From Pseudomonas sp. P818 (GTDB lineage Bacteria; Pseudomonadota; Gammaproteobacteria; Pseudomonadales; Pseudomonadaceae), in NCBI RefSeq assembly GCF_000418555.1, contig NZ_ATKM01000011.1, positions 186,001-250,000 on the forward strand: a stretch of 64,000 nucleotides of DNA, read 5' to 3'. Each line of letters starts with the position of its first letter. The stretch's first letter is position 1. A program made the translations under genes and the position numbers. The notes under the pieces are model-generated. The model was not told the DNA's origin. It searched no databases and saw nothing but the letters and a program-made list of their open reading frames with translations. Shown here piece by piece: positions 1 through 10,036 of this stretch.

Positions 1-1223
1 GTACCTATATCGGTTCCATGCCGGGTCGCCTGATTCAGAAGATGACCAAGGTGGGCGTTCGCAACCCGCTGTTTTTGCTCGACGAGATCGACAAGATGGG
101 CCAGGACATGCGCGGCGATCCTGCGTCCGCGCTGCTCGAGGTGCTCGATCCGGAGCAGAACCACAACTTCAACGATCACTATCTGGAAGTCGACTACGAC
201 CTCTCGGATGTGATGTTCCTCTGCACCGCCAACTCGATGAACATCCCCGGCCCGCTGCTGGACCGCATGGAGGTCATTCGTCTGCCGGGCTACACCGAGG
301 ACGAAAAGGTCAACATCGCCATCAAGTACCTGGCGCCCAAGCAGATCAAGGCCAATGGCCTGAAGAAGGGCGAGCTTGAATTCGAAGAGGCGGCCATCCG
401 TGACATCATCCGCTACTACACCCGCGAGGCGGGCGTGCGCAGTCTGGAGCGGCAAATTGCCAAGGTCTGCCGCAAGGCGGTCAAGGAACATGCCAGCGAG
501 AAGCGCTTCCAGGTGCGGGTGACGGCCGATTCGCTGGAGCACTTCCTAGGCGTGCGCAAGCACCGCTATGGCCTGGCCGAGCAGCAGGATCAGATCGGCC
601 AGGTGACCGGGCTGGCCTGGACTCAGGTCGGTGGTGAGTTGCTGACCATCGAGACCGCCGTGGTGCCGGGCAAGGGCAATCTGATCAAGACCGGTTCGCT
701 GGGTGACGTGATGGCGGAGTCCATGACCGCCGCCATGACCGTGGTACGCAGCCGTGCCAAGAGTCTGGGAATCCCTGCAGATTTCAACGAAAAGCGCGAC
801 GTTCATATCCACATGCCCGAAGGTGCTACGCCCAAGGATGGCCCGAGTGCAGGTATTGGCCTGTGCACGGCGCTGGTCTCGGCGCTGACGCAGATTCCGG
901 TGCGCGCCGATGTCGCCATGACCGGTGAGATCACCCTGCGAGGTCAGGTGCTGGCCATTGGCGGTCTCAAGGAAAAACTTCTGGCTGCACATCGCGGTGG
1001 GATCAAGACGGTGATCATTCCCGAAGAAAATGTGCGTGATCTGAAAGAAATTCCGGAAAATATTAAGCAAGACCTGCAGATTAAACCGGTTAAATGGATT
1101 GACGAGGTCCTGCAAATTGCGCTGCAATACGCCCCGGAGCCCTTGCCCGATGCGGCTCCCGAGATGGTTGCAACGGATGACAAGCGCGAGTCTGATTCCA
1201 AGGAGCGAATCAGCACGCATTAG
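1..1223 (+). CDS. lon: Lon ATP-dependent protease, C-terminal half (5' end outside window)
   Basis: This is the C-terminal half of the ATP-dependent Lon protease, which degrades misfolded and regulatory proteins in the cytoplasm. The reading frame is open from base 3, about 406 residues remain, and the family is about 800 residues long, so roughly half lies upstream of the window. The Walker B stretch LLDEIDK is near the start of the visible part. It is followed by the AAA+ lid and the protease domain. The catalytic serine is in PKDGPSAG (Ser codon at 846) and the catalytic lysine is in GGLKEKLL (Lys codon at 975). The stop is TAG. hupB follows after 135 bp, the usual lon-hupB-ppiD order in Pseudomonas. 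Lon is normally under heat-shock control, but its promoter is not in view. Confidence 0.98.
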   Translation, partial: TYIGSMPGRLIQKMTKVGVRNPLFLLDEIDKMGQDMRGDPASALLEVLDPEQNHNFNDHYLEVDYDLSDVMFLCTANSMNIPGPLLDRMEVIRLPGYTEDEKVNIAIKYLAPKQIKANGLKKGELEFEEAAIRDIIRYYTREAGVRSLERQIAKVCRKAVKEHASEKRFQVRVTADSLEHFLGVRKHRYGLAEQQDQIGQVTGLAWTQVGGELLTIETAVVPGKGNLIKTGSLGDVMAESMTAAMTVVRSRAKSLGIPADFNEKRDVHIHMPEGATPKDGPSAGIGLCTALVSALTQIPVRADVAMTGEITLRGQVLAIGGLKEKLLAAHRGGIKTVIIPEENVRDLKEIPENIKQDLQIKPVKWIDEVLQIALQYAPEPLPDAAPEMVATDDKRESDSKERISTH

Positions 1224-1236
1224 CCGGGGGGCTTCC

Positions 1237-1266
1237 TTGACACAATTTTTGAGCCCTTGTTATAAA
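1237..1266 (+). promoter_or_regulatory. Sigma-70-like promoter for hupB
   Basis: A perfect -35 hexamer TTGACA (1237-1242) is followed after 18 bp by TATAAA (1261-1266). This lies between the lon stop and hupB, about 93 bp upstream of the hupB start. It would give hupB its own strong transcription independent of lon. The call rests on sequence match only. Confidence 0.7.
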
Positions 1267-1358
1267 GCGGCTTTTATTGTGTCGGCAGGCCATCCAGCAC
1301 CCGCTTTGCTTACACTAAAAATCAAGAAACAAACTCAACAGAAATAAGGGGACTTAGA

Positions 1359-1631
1359 GTGAACAAGTCGGAACTGATCGATGCTATCGCTGCATCTGCT
1401 GATATCCCGAAAGCTGTTGCTGGCCGCGCGCTGGATGCAGTGATTGAATCCGTCACTGGCGCTCTGAAGGCTGGTGATTCCGTCGTACTGGTTGGCTTCG
1501 GCACCTTCGCTGTCAAAGAGCGTGCTGCTCGCACTGGCCGCAACCCGCAGACCGGCAAGCCGATCAGCATCGCTGCTGCCAAGATCCCGGGCTTCAAAGC
1601 TGGCAAGGCTCTGAAAGACGCCGTCAACTAA
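1359..1631 (+). CDS. hupB: DNA-binding protein HU, beta subunit
   Basis: This is a 90-residue histone-like nucleoid protein, the standard length of HU. It forms dimers that bind and bend DNA without sequence specificity. The conserved DNA-binding arm is visible as [12 protein letters not shown] near residues 55-70, and the N-terminal helices carry the usual [10 protein letters not shown] start. The start is GTG at 1359, preceded by AAGGGGA eight bases upstream. Its own promoter lies at 1237-1266 and a strong hairpin terminator follows at 1737. Position between lon and ppiD matches other Pseudomonas. Confidence 0.97.
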   Translation: MNKSELIDAIAASADIPKAVAGRALDAVIESVTGALKAGDSVVLVGFGTFAVKERAARTGRNPQTGKPISIAAAKIPGFKAGKALKDAVN

Positions 1632-1736
1632 GCGTCTTCCGGGTTTGCCTCGCCGCCGGACTCTGTCTGGCGGCTGTTAGGAGGCAGAGCAGGGAGTCGG
1701 AGACTTTTCTGCACTGACCGCTTAACGCGTTACGAG

Positions 1737-1766
1737 AAGGCGCATCCAAGGATGCGCCTTTCTTCT
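1737..1766 (+). terminator. Rho-independent terminator after hupB
   Basis: An 11-bp perfect stem (1737-1747 with 1750-1760) is followed by the T-rich tail TCTTCT. It separates hupB from ppiD, whose start is 60 bp downstream. Confidence 0.75.
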
Positions 1767-1825
1767 ATCTGGACATTACCCACACTGCGCGGCTGGTGAC
1801 TTTGTACAGTCGTTCTGGGGGAAGC

Positions 1826-3673
1826 ATGCTGCAAAACATCAGGGACAATTCACGCGGTTGGATTGCCAAAATCATCATCGGCCTCATCGTGATGCTGATG
1901 GCCTTCACCGGTTTCGAAGCCATCGTCACGGGTACCAGCAACCGCAACAATGCGGCTGACGTGAACGGTGACACCATTACCCTCAATGAGCTCAACCAGG
2001 CCGTCGAGATGCAGCGCCGTCAGCTGCTGCAGCAGCTGGGCCGCGATTTCGATGCCTCGCTGCTCGACGACAAACTGTTGCGCGAGGCTTCGCTCAAGGG
2101 CCTTATCGAGCGCAAACTGCTGCTGCAGGCGGCGGGCGACGCGCATTTCGCCTTCTCGCAAGGCTCGCTGGATCAGGTGATCCTGCAAACCCCCGAATTC
2201 CAGGTAGATGGCCGCTTCGATGCTGCACGCTTCGATCAGGTCATCCGCCAGATGGGCTACACCCGCCTGCAGTTCCGCCAGATGCTGGAAGAGGAAATGC
2301 TGATCGGCCAGCTGCGTGCCGGTATCGGTGCTAGCAGCTTCGTCACCGAGCAGGAGGCGCGTGCGTTCGCCAACCTCGAGCGTCAGACCCGCGATTTCGC
2401 CAGCCTCTCCATCAAGGCCGATCCGGCTGTGATCGAACTGAGCGACAGCGATGTTCAGGCTTACTACGACGAGCACGCCAGCGAGTTCATGAGCCCCGAG
2501 CAGGTGGTGCTGGAGTACGTTCAGCTGGACAAGGACAGCTTCTTCGATCAGGTCGAAGTCAGCGATGAGGATCTCAAGCCGCTGTACGAGAGCGAAATCG
2601 CCAACCTGGCCGAACAGCGTCAGGCTGCTCACATTCTGATCGAGGGCGATGACGAAGCTGCGCGCAGCAAGATCGAGGAGATCAAGAAGCGTGTCGATGC
2701 AGGCGAAGATTTCGCTGCGCTGGCCAAGGAGTTCTCGCAGGATCCGGGCTCTGCCGCCGACGGTGGTGATCTTGGCTACGCCGGTCCTGGGGTTTACGAC
2801 CCGGCCTTCGAGGAAGCGCTGTATGCGCTGCAGCAAGGCCAGGTGTCCGAGCCGGTGAGGAGTGAATTCGGCTGGCACCTGATCAAGCTGCTGGGGGTTC
2901 AGGCGCCGGAAGTGCCGAGTTTCGACAGTCTCAAGGACAAGCTGGCGCGTGACTTCAAGGCCCAGCAGGTCGAACAGCGTTTCGTCGAAGCCACCAAGCA
3001 ACTGGAAGACGCTGCGTTCGAAGCATCGGATCTGGCTCAGCCGGCTCAAGAGCTGGGGCTCCAGGTCAAGACCAGCGAAGCCTTCGGTCGTGAAGGCGGC
3101 GCTACCGGCATCACCGCCAATCGTCAGGTACTGCAGGCTGCATTCAGCCCCGAGGTTCTGGAAGACGGTACCAACAGCTCGACCATTGAACTGGACCCGA
3201 GCACTGTGGTGGTCGTGCGTGTGAAAGAGCACAACAAGCCCGAGCAGTTGCCGCTGGAGCAGGTTGCCGAGAGCATTCGCGCTCATCTGCAGCAGGAGCG
3301 CGCCGCAGCTGCCGCCAAGGCCGAAGGTGAGAAGCAGCTGGCTGCCGCCGAGGCTGGTGAGGCGGCTGCCGCCAACTGGCAGGTCCAAGAGGCCGCGACT
3401 CGCAGCCAGGATGGCGTCGAGCCCAAGGTGCTGCAGGCGTTGTTCCGCATGCCCAAGCCTGCTAAGGCGGGTGAGCCGACCTTTGCCGGTGTGACGCTGA
3501 ACAATGGCGACTACGTCGTGCTGCGTCTCGATGGCGTGAATGTGCCGGAAGAGGCGCTGGCGGACGAAGAGCTGGCCATGTATCGCAACTTCCTGGCCTC
3601 GCGCGCCGGCCAGCAGGACTTCGCGGCACTGCGCAAGCAGCTGGAAGCCAAGGCGGACATCGAGCGGTTCTGA
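1826..3673 (+). CDS. ppiD: Periplasmic folding chaperone / peptidyl-prolyl isomerase PpiD
   Basis: PpiD is a 615-residue membrane-anchored periplasmic chaperone that binds proteins emerging from the Sec translocon. A short cytoplasmic N-terminus is followed by one transmembrane helix at about residues 13-30. A SurA-N-like domain comes next, then a single parvulin domain at about residues 262-355 ([11 protein letters not shown] to FGWHLIKLL), then a C-terminal domain with an Ala/Glu-rich helical stretch near residue 500. I chose the ATG at 1826 because CTGGGGGAAGC precedes it and it begins with the family's MLQNIRD; an in-frame start 30 bases earlier has no ribosome site. It follows hupB, as in other Pseudomonas. 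Confidence 0.96.
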   Translation: MLQNIRDNSRGWIAKIIIGLIVMLMAFTGFEAIVTGTSNRNNAADVNGDTITLNELNQAVEMQRRQLLQQLGRDFDASLLDDKLLREASLKGLIERKLLLQAAGDAHFAFSQGSLDQVILQTPEFQVDGRFDAARFDQVIRQMGYTRLQFRQMLEEEMLIGQLRAGIGASSFVTEQEARAFANLERQTRDFASLSIKADPAVIELSDSDVQAYYDEHASEFMSPEQVVLEYVQLDKDSFFDQVEVSDEDLKPLYESEIANLAEQRQAAHILIEGDDEAARSKIEEIKKRVDAGEDFAALAKEFSQDPGSAADGGDLGYAGPGVYDPAFEEALYALQQGQVSEPVRSEFGWHLIKLLGVQAPEVPSFDSLKDKLARDFKAQQVEQRFVEATKQLEDAAFEASDLAQPAQELGLQVKTSEAFGREGGATGITANRQVLQAAFSPEVLEDGTNSSTIELDPSTVVVVRVKEHNKPEQLPLEQVAESIRAHLQQERAAAAAKAEGEKQLAAAEAGEAAAANWQVQEAATRSQDGVEPKVLQALFRMPKPAKAGEPTFAGVTLNNGDYVVLRLDGVNVPEEALADEELAMYRNFLASRAGQQDFAALRKQLEAKADIERF

Positions 3674-3692
3674 TCGCTGCCCGCTAGTGGAG

Positions 3693-3721
3693 AGCCCCGC
3701 CTGGTGCGGGGCTTTCTCGTT
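3693..3721. terminator. Terminator between convergent ppiD and PLD gene
   Basis: The stem AGCCCCGC / GCGGGGCT (3693-3700 with 3706-3713) is followed by TTCTCGTTT on the forward strand. It stands between the ppiD stop and the stop of the reverse-strand phospholipase D-like gene. Confidence 0.7.
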
Positions 3722-3727
3722 TCTGGG

Positions 3728-5275
3728 TCACAGCAACCATTCGATGGGTAGCCACGAGAGCAGATGAATGCCCAGGCGTTTGAGCAGGCCCGTACCGGGC
3801 TCGCTATCGAATCGCCGTTGTTCACCATCCACACGCTGCAGCCAGTAGATTCGGTCGTGCTCGTCCAGGCGCAGTTCGTAGGCATTGGCCGGGATATCGC
3901 TTTCGAATGCCTGGCCGATGGCGGCCGCCAGTGTCGGGCTTTCGATAAGAAAACCCATCTCCGTATTGAGGCTGGCAGAGCGTGGATCGAAGTTGAATGA
4001 GCCGATGAATACGCGCTGGCCATCAAGGGCGAAGGTCTTGGCGTGCAGGCTCGAGCCGGAGCTGCCAAACGGCCCGGCCCTTTCCCGGTGGCCGTCATCC
4101 TCTGCACCCAGACGCATTTCATAGAGTTTGACACCGCCTTCTAGCAGGGCGCGCCGGCGTTTGGCATAGCCGGCATGTACGGGGGTCACGTCCGTCGCTT
4201 CCAGGGCATTGGTCAGGATGCGCACTTCGACGCCGCGCTGAACCAGGCCGGTAAAGATATCGACGCCGGTTTGCGTGGGGACGAAGTAGGGGGAGACCAG
4301 GTCGACCCGTGATTCGGGGATGTCGAGCATTTCGCCCAGGTGGCTGATCAGCAGTTCACCGTCACTGGCATTGCCGAGGCCCTTGGCAGGATCATCGCTG
4401 ACCAGTGTGGTCTCGCTCCATTCGAAGCTCAGGTTCTTGTTCAACAGGCGCTGGATGAACTCGCTTTCCTGCAGGGTCTTCACGTAACCGCTGGCCGCAG
4501 GCGAGCTGGAAAGGTCGGCCGCGAGATCGTGCAGAGGCTGTGCAGTGTTCCGGCTGGCGGGCACGATCAACTCCAGCGGGTAGCTGGAGTCGCTGGCCCA
4601 GTAGCGGTCGAAATCAGCCGAGGTATCGGCCACGACCGGGCCGATGGCCAGAACGTCGAGATCGGCGAAGAGCACGCCCTCACTGGCGTCGAAGTATTCG
4701 TCGCCGATATTGCGTCCACCGATGATGGTGGCCTGGTTGTCCACGGTGAAGGACTTGTTGTGCATGCGCCGGTTGGCGCGGGGGAAGTGGGTCAGGTAAC
4801 CCAGCGCCTTGGCCTTTCGCAAGGAGAAGGGATTGAACAGGCGCACCTCGATGTTGGGGTGGCGGTCGAGTGTGCTCAGGGTTTGATCGAGGCCAGCGAT
4901 ACCGTTGTCATCCAGCAGCAAGCGAACGCGAACGCCTCGTTCGGCGGCTCTGAGCAGGGCATCGAGCAACAGGGTGCCGGTAATGTCGTTGCGCCAGATG
5001 TAATACTGGATGTCGAGGCTGCGTTCGGCTGCTTCGACCAGGAGCATGCGCGCGGCAAAGGCGTCGCGGGCAGCCGCCAGCGTGAGGATGCCGGACAGTC
5101 CGGGATGAGCGTCTCGCTGGCTGCCCAGGGCTTGCCCCAGCGTGGTATCGGCCGTTTCGGCCTGGGTGAAGGCCTGGCTCTCGGTGCGGCCATCCAGCGG
5201 CGGCAGGGCGCAGCCGAGCACCAGGGCGCATAGCGCGCAGATCAGGCAGGCTCGCCATTTGTTCGTCGGGATCAT
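3728..5275 (-). CDS. Phospholipase D superfamily lipoprotein (cardiolipin synthase C-like)
   Basis: A 515-residue protein with two HKD phosphatidyltransferase motifs: MHNKSFTVD at about residue 168 and LHAKTFALDG at about residue 408. Each is followed by the Gly/Ser-Asn pattern typical of the superfamily (IIGGRN; IGSFNFDPRS). The N-terminus looks like a lipoprotein signal ending in LVLGC, so the mature protein is probably lipid-anchored on the periplasmic side. The domain order resembles ClsC (YmdC), which uses phosphatidylethanolamine as phosphatidyl donor for cardiolipin; substrate use here is inferred. I chose the ATG at 5275 because it starts directly before the signal sequence; an earlier in-frame start would add 55 residues without family character. 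It lies between ppiD and fabI, where I do not recall a gene in P. aeruginosa. Confidence 0.82.
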   Translation of the reverse strand: MIPTNKWRACLICALCALVLGCALPPLDGRTESQAFTQAETADTTLGQALGSQRDAHPGLSGILTLAAARDAFAARMLLVEAAERSLDIQYYIWRNDITGTLLLDALLRAAERGVRVRLLLDDNGIAGLDQTLSTLDRHPNIEVRLFNPFSLRKAKALGYLTHFPRANRRMHNKSFTVDNQATIIGGRNIGDEYFDASEGVLFADLDVLAIGPVVADTSADFDRYWASDSSYPLELIVPASRNTAQPLHDLAADLSSSPAASGYVKTLQESEFIQRLLNKNLSFEWSETTLVSDDPAKGLGNASDGELLISHLGEMLDIPESRVDLVSPYFVPTQTGVDIFTGLVQRGVEVRILTNALEATDVTPVHAGYAKRRRALLEGGVKLYEMRLGAEDDGHRERAGPFGSSGSSLHAKTFALDGQRVFIGSFNFDPRSASLNTEMGFLIESPTLAAAIGQAFESDIPANAYELRLDEHDRIYWLQRVDGEQRRFDSEPGTGLLKRLGIHLLSWLPIEWLL

Positions 5276-5385
5276 TGACCCATCTCGGTTCCAGGCTTCC
5301 CTGCTAGGACAACGCCAAGGTTGAAGCGTGCCGAGTAGTGTCGGCGTTTCGGTTCGGTTTGAACGATGACAAACGCCGAAAACGA

Positions 5386-5420
5386 CAACGCCGCACTTCC
5401 TGGGGGAAGGTGCGGCGTTG
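5386..5420 (-). terminator. Terminator after the npp-fabI operon
   Basis: An 11-bp stem of CAACGCCGCAC with its complement (5386-5396 and 5410-5420) is extended by TTCC/GGAA with one bulged G. On the reverse strand the stem is followed by a T-rich stretch. It lies 83 bp past the fabI stop. Confidence 0.7.
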
Positions 5421-5502
5421 TGGGATTCAGCCACGATCAAGCCGTGCTGAAGGTGCCGGGCATCGCCTGCTGTTCTGCTTGCGAGCCCCTGGTGAGCTCA
5501 AC

Positions 5503-6297
5503 TCAGTCTTCCATGGCGCCCATGGCAGTGGTGTTGAAGCCGCCGTCGACGTACATGATCTCGCCGCTGATGCCCGAGGCCAGGTCGGAGCAGAGGAAGG
5601 CGCCGGCATTGCCGACTTCCTCGATGGTGACGTTGCGACGCAGCGGGGTCTGCTTCTCGTTGGCCGCCAGCATCTTGCGGAAGCTGGCGATGCCGCTGGC
5701 AGCCAGGGTGCGGATCGGGCCGGCGGAAATGGCGTTGACGCGAGTGCCTTCCGGGCCGAGGCTGCCGGCCAGGTAGCGCACGCCAGCTTCCAGGCTGGCC
5801 TTGGCCATGCCCATGACGTTGTAGTTCGGCATGGTGCGCTCGGCACCCAGGTAGGAGAGGGTGAGCAGGCTGCCGTTGCGGCCTTTCATCATCTCGCGAC
5901 CGGCCTTGGCCAGGGCGACGAAGCTGTAGGCGCTGATGTCGTGGGCGATCTTGAAGCCTTCACGGGTGGTCACTTCGGTGAAGTCGCCATTGAGCTGGTC
6001 GCCCGGGGCGAAGCCTACCGAGTGGACGATGCAGTCCAGACCGTCCCACTTCTTGCTCAGCGCTTCGAATACGGCGGCGATTTCCTCGTCGCTGGCCACA
6101 TCGCAAGGGAAGCACAGGTCGGCGCTGGAGCCCCAGCCGGCGGCGAACTCTTCGACGCGGCCCTTGAGCTTCTCGTTCTGGTAGGTGAAAGCCAGCTCGG
6201 CACCTTCACGGTGCATGGCGGCGGCGATACCCGAGGCGATGGACAGTTTGCTGGCAACGCCAACGATGAGTACGCGCTTACCGGTTAGAAAACCCAT
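5503..6297 (-). CDS. fabI: Enoyl-[acyl-carrier-protein] reductase (NADH)
   Basis: FabI reduces trans-2-enoyl-ACP with NADH in the last step of each cycle of fatty acid elongation. The protein has 264 residues, the usual size. It is a divergent short-chain dehydrogenase: the N-terminal Rossmann motif is [11 protein letters not shown], and the active site shows the FabI spacing Tyr-x6-Tyr-x6-Lys with Tyr159 and Lys166 in YNVMGMAK. The fold continues to the usual GGFNTTAMG end. Its start is 28 bp after the stop of the ABC transporter ATPase gene on the same strand, so it probably shares transcripts with the transporter operon, though it may also have its own promoter. Confidence 0.97.
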   Translation of the reverse strand: MGFLTGKRVLIVGVASKLSIASGIAAAMHREGAELAFTYQNEKLKGRVEEFAAGWGSSADLCFPCDVASDEEIAAVFEALSKKWDGLDCIVHSVGFAPGDQLNGDFTEVTTREGFKIAHDISAYSFVALAKAGREMMKGRNGSLLTLSYLGAERTMPNYNVMGMAKASLEAGVRYLAGSLGPEGTRVNAISAGPIRTLAASGIASFRKMLAANEKQTPLRRNVTIEEVGNAGAFLCSDLASGISGEIMYVDGGFNTTAMGAMED

Positions 6298-6325
6298 TGT
6301 GCTATTCCTCTTCCTGTTTCAAGGA

Positions 6326-7939
6326 TCAGTGAGCCGTTGCCGGGGCCAGAAAAGCGGCTTCCAGCAACTGCTGCGTATAAGGGTGTTGCGGTGCACTGAA
6401 GATCGACTCGGCAGACCCCTGTTCGACCACCTGGCCCTGCTTGACCACCATCAATTGGTGGCTCAGCGCTCTGACTACCGCCAGGTCATGGCTGATAAAC
6501 AGATAGGTCAGGTTGTACTTGGCCTGCAAGCCGCGCAACAACTCCACCACCTGACGCTGAACCGTGCGGTCGAGCGCCGAGGTGGGCTCGTCCAGCAGAA
6601 TCAGCGCCGGTTTCAACACCAGTGCCCGGGCAATGGCAATCCGCTGCCGTTGCCCGCCAGAAAACTCGTGGGGGTAGCGATGCCGCGTCTGCGGATCCAG
6701 CCCTACCTCCAAAAGCGCGTCGATGATCGCCTGTTCCTGCTCCGCCTCGTTGCCCATACGGTGAATGCGCAGACCTTCACCGACGATCTGACTCACCGAC
6801 ATGCGCGGGCTCAGGCTGCCGAAGGGATCCTGAAACACCACCTGCATCTGCCTGCGTAGCGGGCGTACTTCCTGCTGGCTCAGGCCCTGCAACTGCTGGC
6901 CCTGGAAGCGGATATCACCGCGACTGGCGAGCAGTCGCAGAATGGCCATGCCCAGGGTGGACTTGCCGGAACCACTTTCGCCGACGATGCCCAGGGTCTG
7001 GCCCTGAGGCAGGCTGAAGTTGATGCCATCCACCGCTTTGACATGATCCACCGTCCTGCGCAACAGGCCCTTCTTGATCGGGAACCACACGCGCAGGTCG
7101 TCCACTTCCAGCAATGGCTGGCCTGCGGGGTTGGCCGCAGGTTCGCCACTGGGCTCGGCGCCGAGCAGTTCCTGGGTATAGGGATGCTCTGGCGACTGGA
7201 ACAATTGTTCACACGACGCCTGTTCGACGATGCGACCGCGCTGCATGACACATACGCGATGGGCAATTCTGCGAACCAGGTTGAGATCATGGCTGATCAG
7301 CAGCAGTGACATGCCCAGGCGCGCCTGCAGATCCTTGAGCAATTCGAGGATTTTCAGCTGTACGGTGACATCCAGGGCGGTGGTCGGCTCGTCGGCGATC
7401 AACAGCTGAGGCTCGTTGGCCAGGGCCATGGCGATCATCACCCGCTGCCGTTGGCCCCCGGAAAGTTCGTGCGGGTAGGCTTTGAGGCGCTTCTTCGGCT
7501 CCGGAATACCGACCAGCTCCAGCAACTCCAGAGTACGCGCGCTGGCAGCCTTGCCGCGCAAACCCTTGTGCAGGGCGAGTACCTCGTTGATCTGCTTCTC
7601 GATGGTATGCAGCGGGTTGAGCGAGGTCATCGGCTCCTGAAAGACCATGGCGATGCGGTTGCCACGGATGCCGCGCAGTCGGCCCTCGCCGAGCTTGAGC
7701 AGGTCTTCGCCAGCGTACTCGATGCTGCCATGCGGATGGCGTGCGAGCGGGTAGGGCAGAAGGCGCAGGATCGAGTGCGCGGTGACCGATTTGCCTGAGC
7801 CGCTTTCGCCGACCAGGGCCAATGTCTCGCCTTTGCGGATGTCGAAGCTGACCCCCTCGACCACGCGCTGGCAGTTCTCGCCCGTGACGAATTCGACGGC
7901 CAGGTCGCGAACTTGCAGCAGGGTTTCGTTCTGGCTCAT
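6326..7939 (-). CDS. nppD: Peptide ABC transporter, double ATPase (NppD / YejF type)
   Basis: This 537-residue protein has two complete ABC ATPase domains in tandem. It powers import of oligopeptides or peptide-like compounds. Each half has a Walker A motif (GESGSGKSVT and GESGSGKSTL), an LSGGQRQRV or FSGGQRQRI signature, and a Walker B with DEPTTALD or DEPTSALD. Both halves therefore look able to hydrolyse ATP. I chose the ATG at 7939 (MSQNETLL) over an upstream in-frame start because AGGAAATGAC precedes it and it avoids long overlap with the permease gene. In P. aeruginosa the equivalent NppA1A2BCD system takes up peptidyl nucleoside antibiotics; E. coli YejABEF takes up microcin C. Confidence 0.93.
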   Translation of the reverse strand: MSQNETLLQVRDLAVEFVTGENCQRVVEGVSFDIRKGETLALVGESGSGKSVTAHSILRLLPYPLARHPHGSIEYAGEDLLKLGEGRLRGIRGNRIAMVFQEPMTSLNPLHTIEKQINEVLALHKGLRGKAASARTLELLELVGIPEPKKRLKAYPHELSGGQRQRVMIAMALANEPQLLIADEPTTALDVTVQLKILELLKDLQARLGMSLLLISHDLNLVRRIAHRVCVMQRGRIVEQASCEQLFQSPEHPYTQELLGAEPSGEPAANPAGQPLLEVDDLRVWFPIKKGLLRRTVDHVKAVDGINFSLPQGQTLGIVGESGSGKSTLGMAILRLLASRGDIRFQGQQLQGLSQQEVRPLRRQMQVVFQDPFGSLSPRMSVSQIVGEGLRIHRMGNEAEQEQAIIDALLEVGLDPQTRHRYPHEFSGGQRQRIAIARALVLKPALILLDEPTSALDRTVQRQVVELLRGLQAKYNLTYLFISHDLAVVRALSHQLMVVKQGQVVEQGSAESIFSAPQHPYTQQLLEAAFLAPATAH

Positions 7940-7940
7940 G

Positions 7941-8960
7941 TCATTTCCTCGGGTCGAAGGCATCGCGGGCGGCTTCGCCGATGAACACCAGCAGGCTCAG
8001 CATGATCGCCAGTACGGCGAAGGCGCTGATGCCCAGCCAGGGCGCCTGCAGGTTGCTCTTGCCCTGAGCGACCAGTTCGCCGAGCGAGGGGGCGCCGGGC
8101 GGCAGGCCGAAGCCGAGGAAGTCCAGCGCGGTCAGGGTGCCGATGGCACCGGTTAGGATGAAGGGCATGAAGGTCATGGTCGAGACCATGGCATTGGGCA
8201 GGATGTGGCGGAACATGATCGCGCCGTTGCTCATGCCCAGCGCCCGCGCCGCACGCACGTACTCAAGGTTGCGCCCGCGAAGGAATTCGGCGCGCACCAC
8301 GTCCACCAGGCTCATCCAGGAAAACAGCAGCATGATGCCCAGCAGCCACCAGAAGTTCGGCTGCACGAAGCTGGCGAGGATGATCAGCAGGTAGAGCACC
8401 GGTAGGCCCGACCAGATTTCCAGAAAGCGCTGGCCGAGCAGGTCGACCCAACCGCCGTAGAAACCTTGCAGCGCGCCGGCGATCACCCCGATCACCGAGC
8501 TGGCCAGGGTCAGGGTCAGGGCGAACAGCACCGAGATGCGAAAGCCGTAGATCACCCGTGCCAGCACGTCGCGGCCCTGATCGTCGGTGCCCAGCCAGTT
8601 CTGCGCCGAAGGCGGTGCCGGAGCGGGCACTTCCAGGTCATAGTTGATGCTCGAATAGCTGAAGGGAATCGGCGGCCAGATCATCCAGCCATCCTTTTCC
8701 GCGATCAGGTCCTGGATATAGGGGCTTTTGTAGTTGGCCTGTAGTGGGAATTCGCCGCCGAAAACCGTTTCCGGGTAGCGCTTGAGCACCGGGAAGTACC
8801 ACTGCCCGTCGTAACGCACGGCCAGCGGTTTGTCGTTGGCGATCAACTCGGCGCCTAGACTCAGGCCGAACAGGATGAGAAACAGCCACAGCGACCACCA
8901 GCCGCGCTTGTGCGCCTTGAAACGATCGAAGCGGCGCTGGTTGAGAGGAGAGAGTTTCAT
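7941..8960 (-). CDS. nppC: Peptide ABC transporter permease (NppC / YejE type)
   Basis: A 339-residue inner-membrane permease of the binding-protein-dependent transport family. A first transmembrane helix near residues 20-38 is followed by a long periplasmic segment, as in YejE and DppC-type subunits. Then come about five more helices with the conserved cytoplasmic loop that contacts the ATPase, around RAARALGMSNG in the C-terminal half. The ATG at 8960 is two bases past the stop of the preceding permease and is preceded by GAGGGTTGAGC. The next gene (ATPase) starts two bases before this gene ends, so translation is probably coupled. Confidence 0.93.
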   Translation of the reverse strand: MKLSPLNQRRFDRFKAHKRGWWSLWLFLILFGLSLGAELIANDKPLAVRYDGQWYFPVLKRYPETVFGGEFPLQANYKSPYIQDLIAEKDGWMIWPPIPFSYSSINYDLEVPAPAPPSAQNWLGTDDQGRDVLARVIYGFRISVLFALTLTLASSVIGVIAGALQGFYGGWVDLLGQRFLEIWSGLPVLYLLIILASFVQPNFWWLLGIMLLFSWMSLVDVVRAEFLRGRNLEYVRAARALGMSNGAIMFRHILPNAMVSTMTFMPFILTGAIGTLTALDFLGFGLPPGAPSLGELVAQGKSNLQAPWLGISAFAVLAIMLSLLVFIGEAARDAFDPRK

Positions 8961-8962
8961 GC

Positions 8963-10036
8963 TCAACCCTCCCGGCTTTCGAAGTCGATGCGGGGATCGA
9001 CCAGGGTATAGGTGATGTCACCGATCAATTTCACGACCAGTCCCAGCAAGGTGAAGATGAAGAGGGTGCCGAACACCACCGGATAGTCACGGTTGATCGC
9101 CGCCTCGAAGCTCATCAGGCCCAGGCCGTCGAGGGAGAAGATCACTTCGATCAGCAGGGAGCCGGTGAAGAAGATGCCGATGAAGGCGGCCGGGAAGCCG
9201 GCGATGATCAGCAGCATGGCGTTGCGGAAGACGTGGCCGTAGAGCACGCGATGGTTGGTCAGGCCCTTGGCCCGTGCGGTGGTCACGTACTGCTTGTTGA
9301 TCTCGTCGAGAAAGCTGTTCTTGGTCAGCAGGGTCAGGGTGGCGAAGTTGCCGATGACCAGCGCCGTTACCGGCAGCACCAGGTGCCAGAGGTAGTCGAG
9401 AATCTTACCGCCGAGGCTGAGCTCGTCGAAGTTGTTCGAGGTCAGGCCGCGCAGGGGGAACCAGTCCCAGTAGCTGCCGCCGGCGAACAGCACGATCAGC
9501 AGGATGGCGAAGAGGAAGGCCGGGATGGCGTAGCCGATGATGATCGCCGAGCTGGTCCAGACGTCGAAGGCGCTGCCGTGGCGCGTGGCCTTGGCGATGC
9601 CCAACGGGATGGAGACCAGATACATGATCAGGGTGCTCCACAGGCCGAGCGAGATCGACACCGGCATCTTCTCGATGATCAGGTCGATCACCTGGGCATC
9701 GCGAAAGAAGCTGGAGCCGAAATCCAGCTGGGCGTAGTTCTTCAGCATGATCCAGAAGCGTTCCGGCGCCGACTTGTCGAAGCCGTACATCTTCTCGATT
9801 TCTTCGATCAGCTTGGGGTCGAGGCCCTGCGCGCCGCGATAGTTGGAGCCGGCCACCGAAACCTCGGCGCCGCCACCGGCGATACGGCTGGTGGCACCGT
9901 CGAAGCCTTCGAGCTTGGCGATCATCTGCTCCACCGGGCCGCCGGGGGCGGCCTGGATGATGACGAAATTGATGACCAGAATGCCGAACAGGGTCGGAAT
10001 GATCAGCAGCAGGCGACGGAGGATATAGGCCAGCAT
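8963..10036 (-). CDS. nppB: Peptide ABC transporter permease (NppB / YejB type)
   Basis: A 357-residue permease with the DppB-like N-terminus [19 protein letters not shown], which forms the first transmembrane helix. A periplasmic insert of about 100 residues, typical of YejB, precedes the remaining five helices. The EAA-type loop is visible as [17 protein letters not shown]. The ATG at 10036 overlaps the TAA stop of the preceding binding-protein gene by one base (TAATG), which decides the start and suggests coupled translation. It pairs with the next permease to form the channel. Confidence 0.93.
   Translation of the reverse strand: MLAYILRRLLLIIPTLFGILVINFVIIQAAPGGPVEQMIAKLEGFDGATSRIAGGGAEVSVAGSNYRGAQGLDPKLIEEIEKMYGFDKSAPERFWIMLKNYAQLDFGSSFFRDAQVIDLIIEKMPVSISLGLWSTLIMYLVSIPLGIAKATRHGSAFDVWTSSAIIIGYAIPAFLFAILLIVLFAGGSYWDWFPLRGLTSNNFDELSLGGKILDYLWHLVLPVTALVIGNFATLTLLTKNSFLDEINKQYVTTARAKGLTNHRVLYGHVFRNAMLLIIAGFPAAFIGIFFTGSLLIEVIFSLDGLGLMSFEAAINRDYPVVFGTLFIFTLLGLVVKLIGDITYTLVDPRIDFESREG

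Noticed and set aside
4340..5233. A 297-residue forward frame opposite the PLD gene
   Set aside because: Val/Gly/Glu-rich shadow sequence without any recognisable domain; the reverse frame has two HKD motifs.
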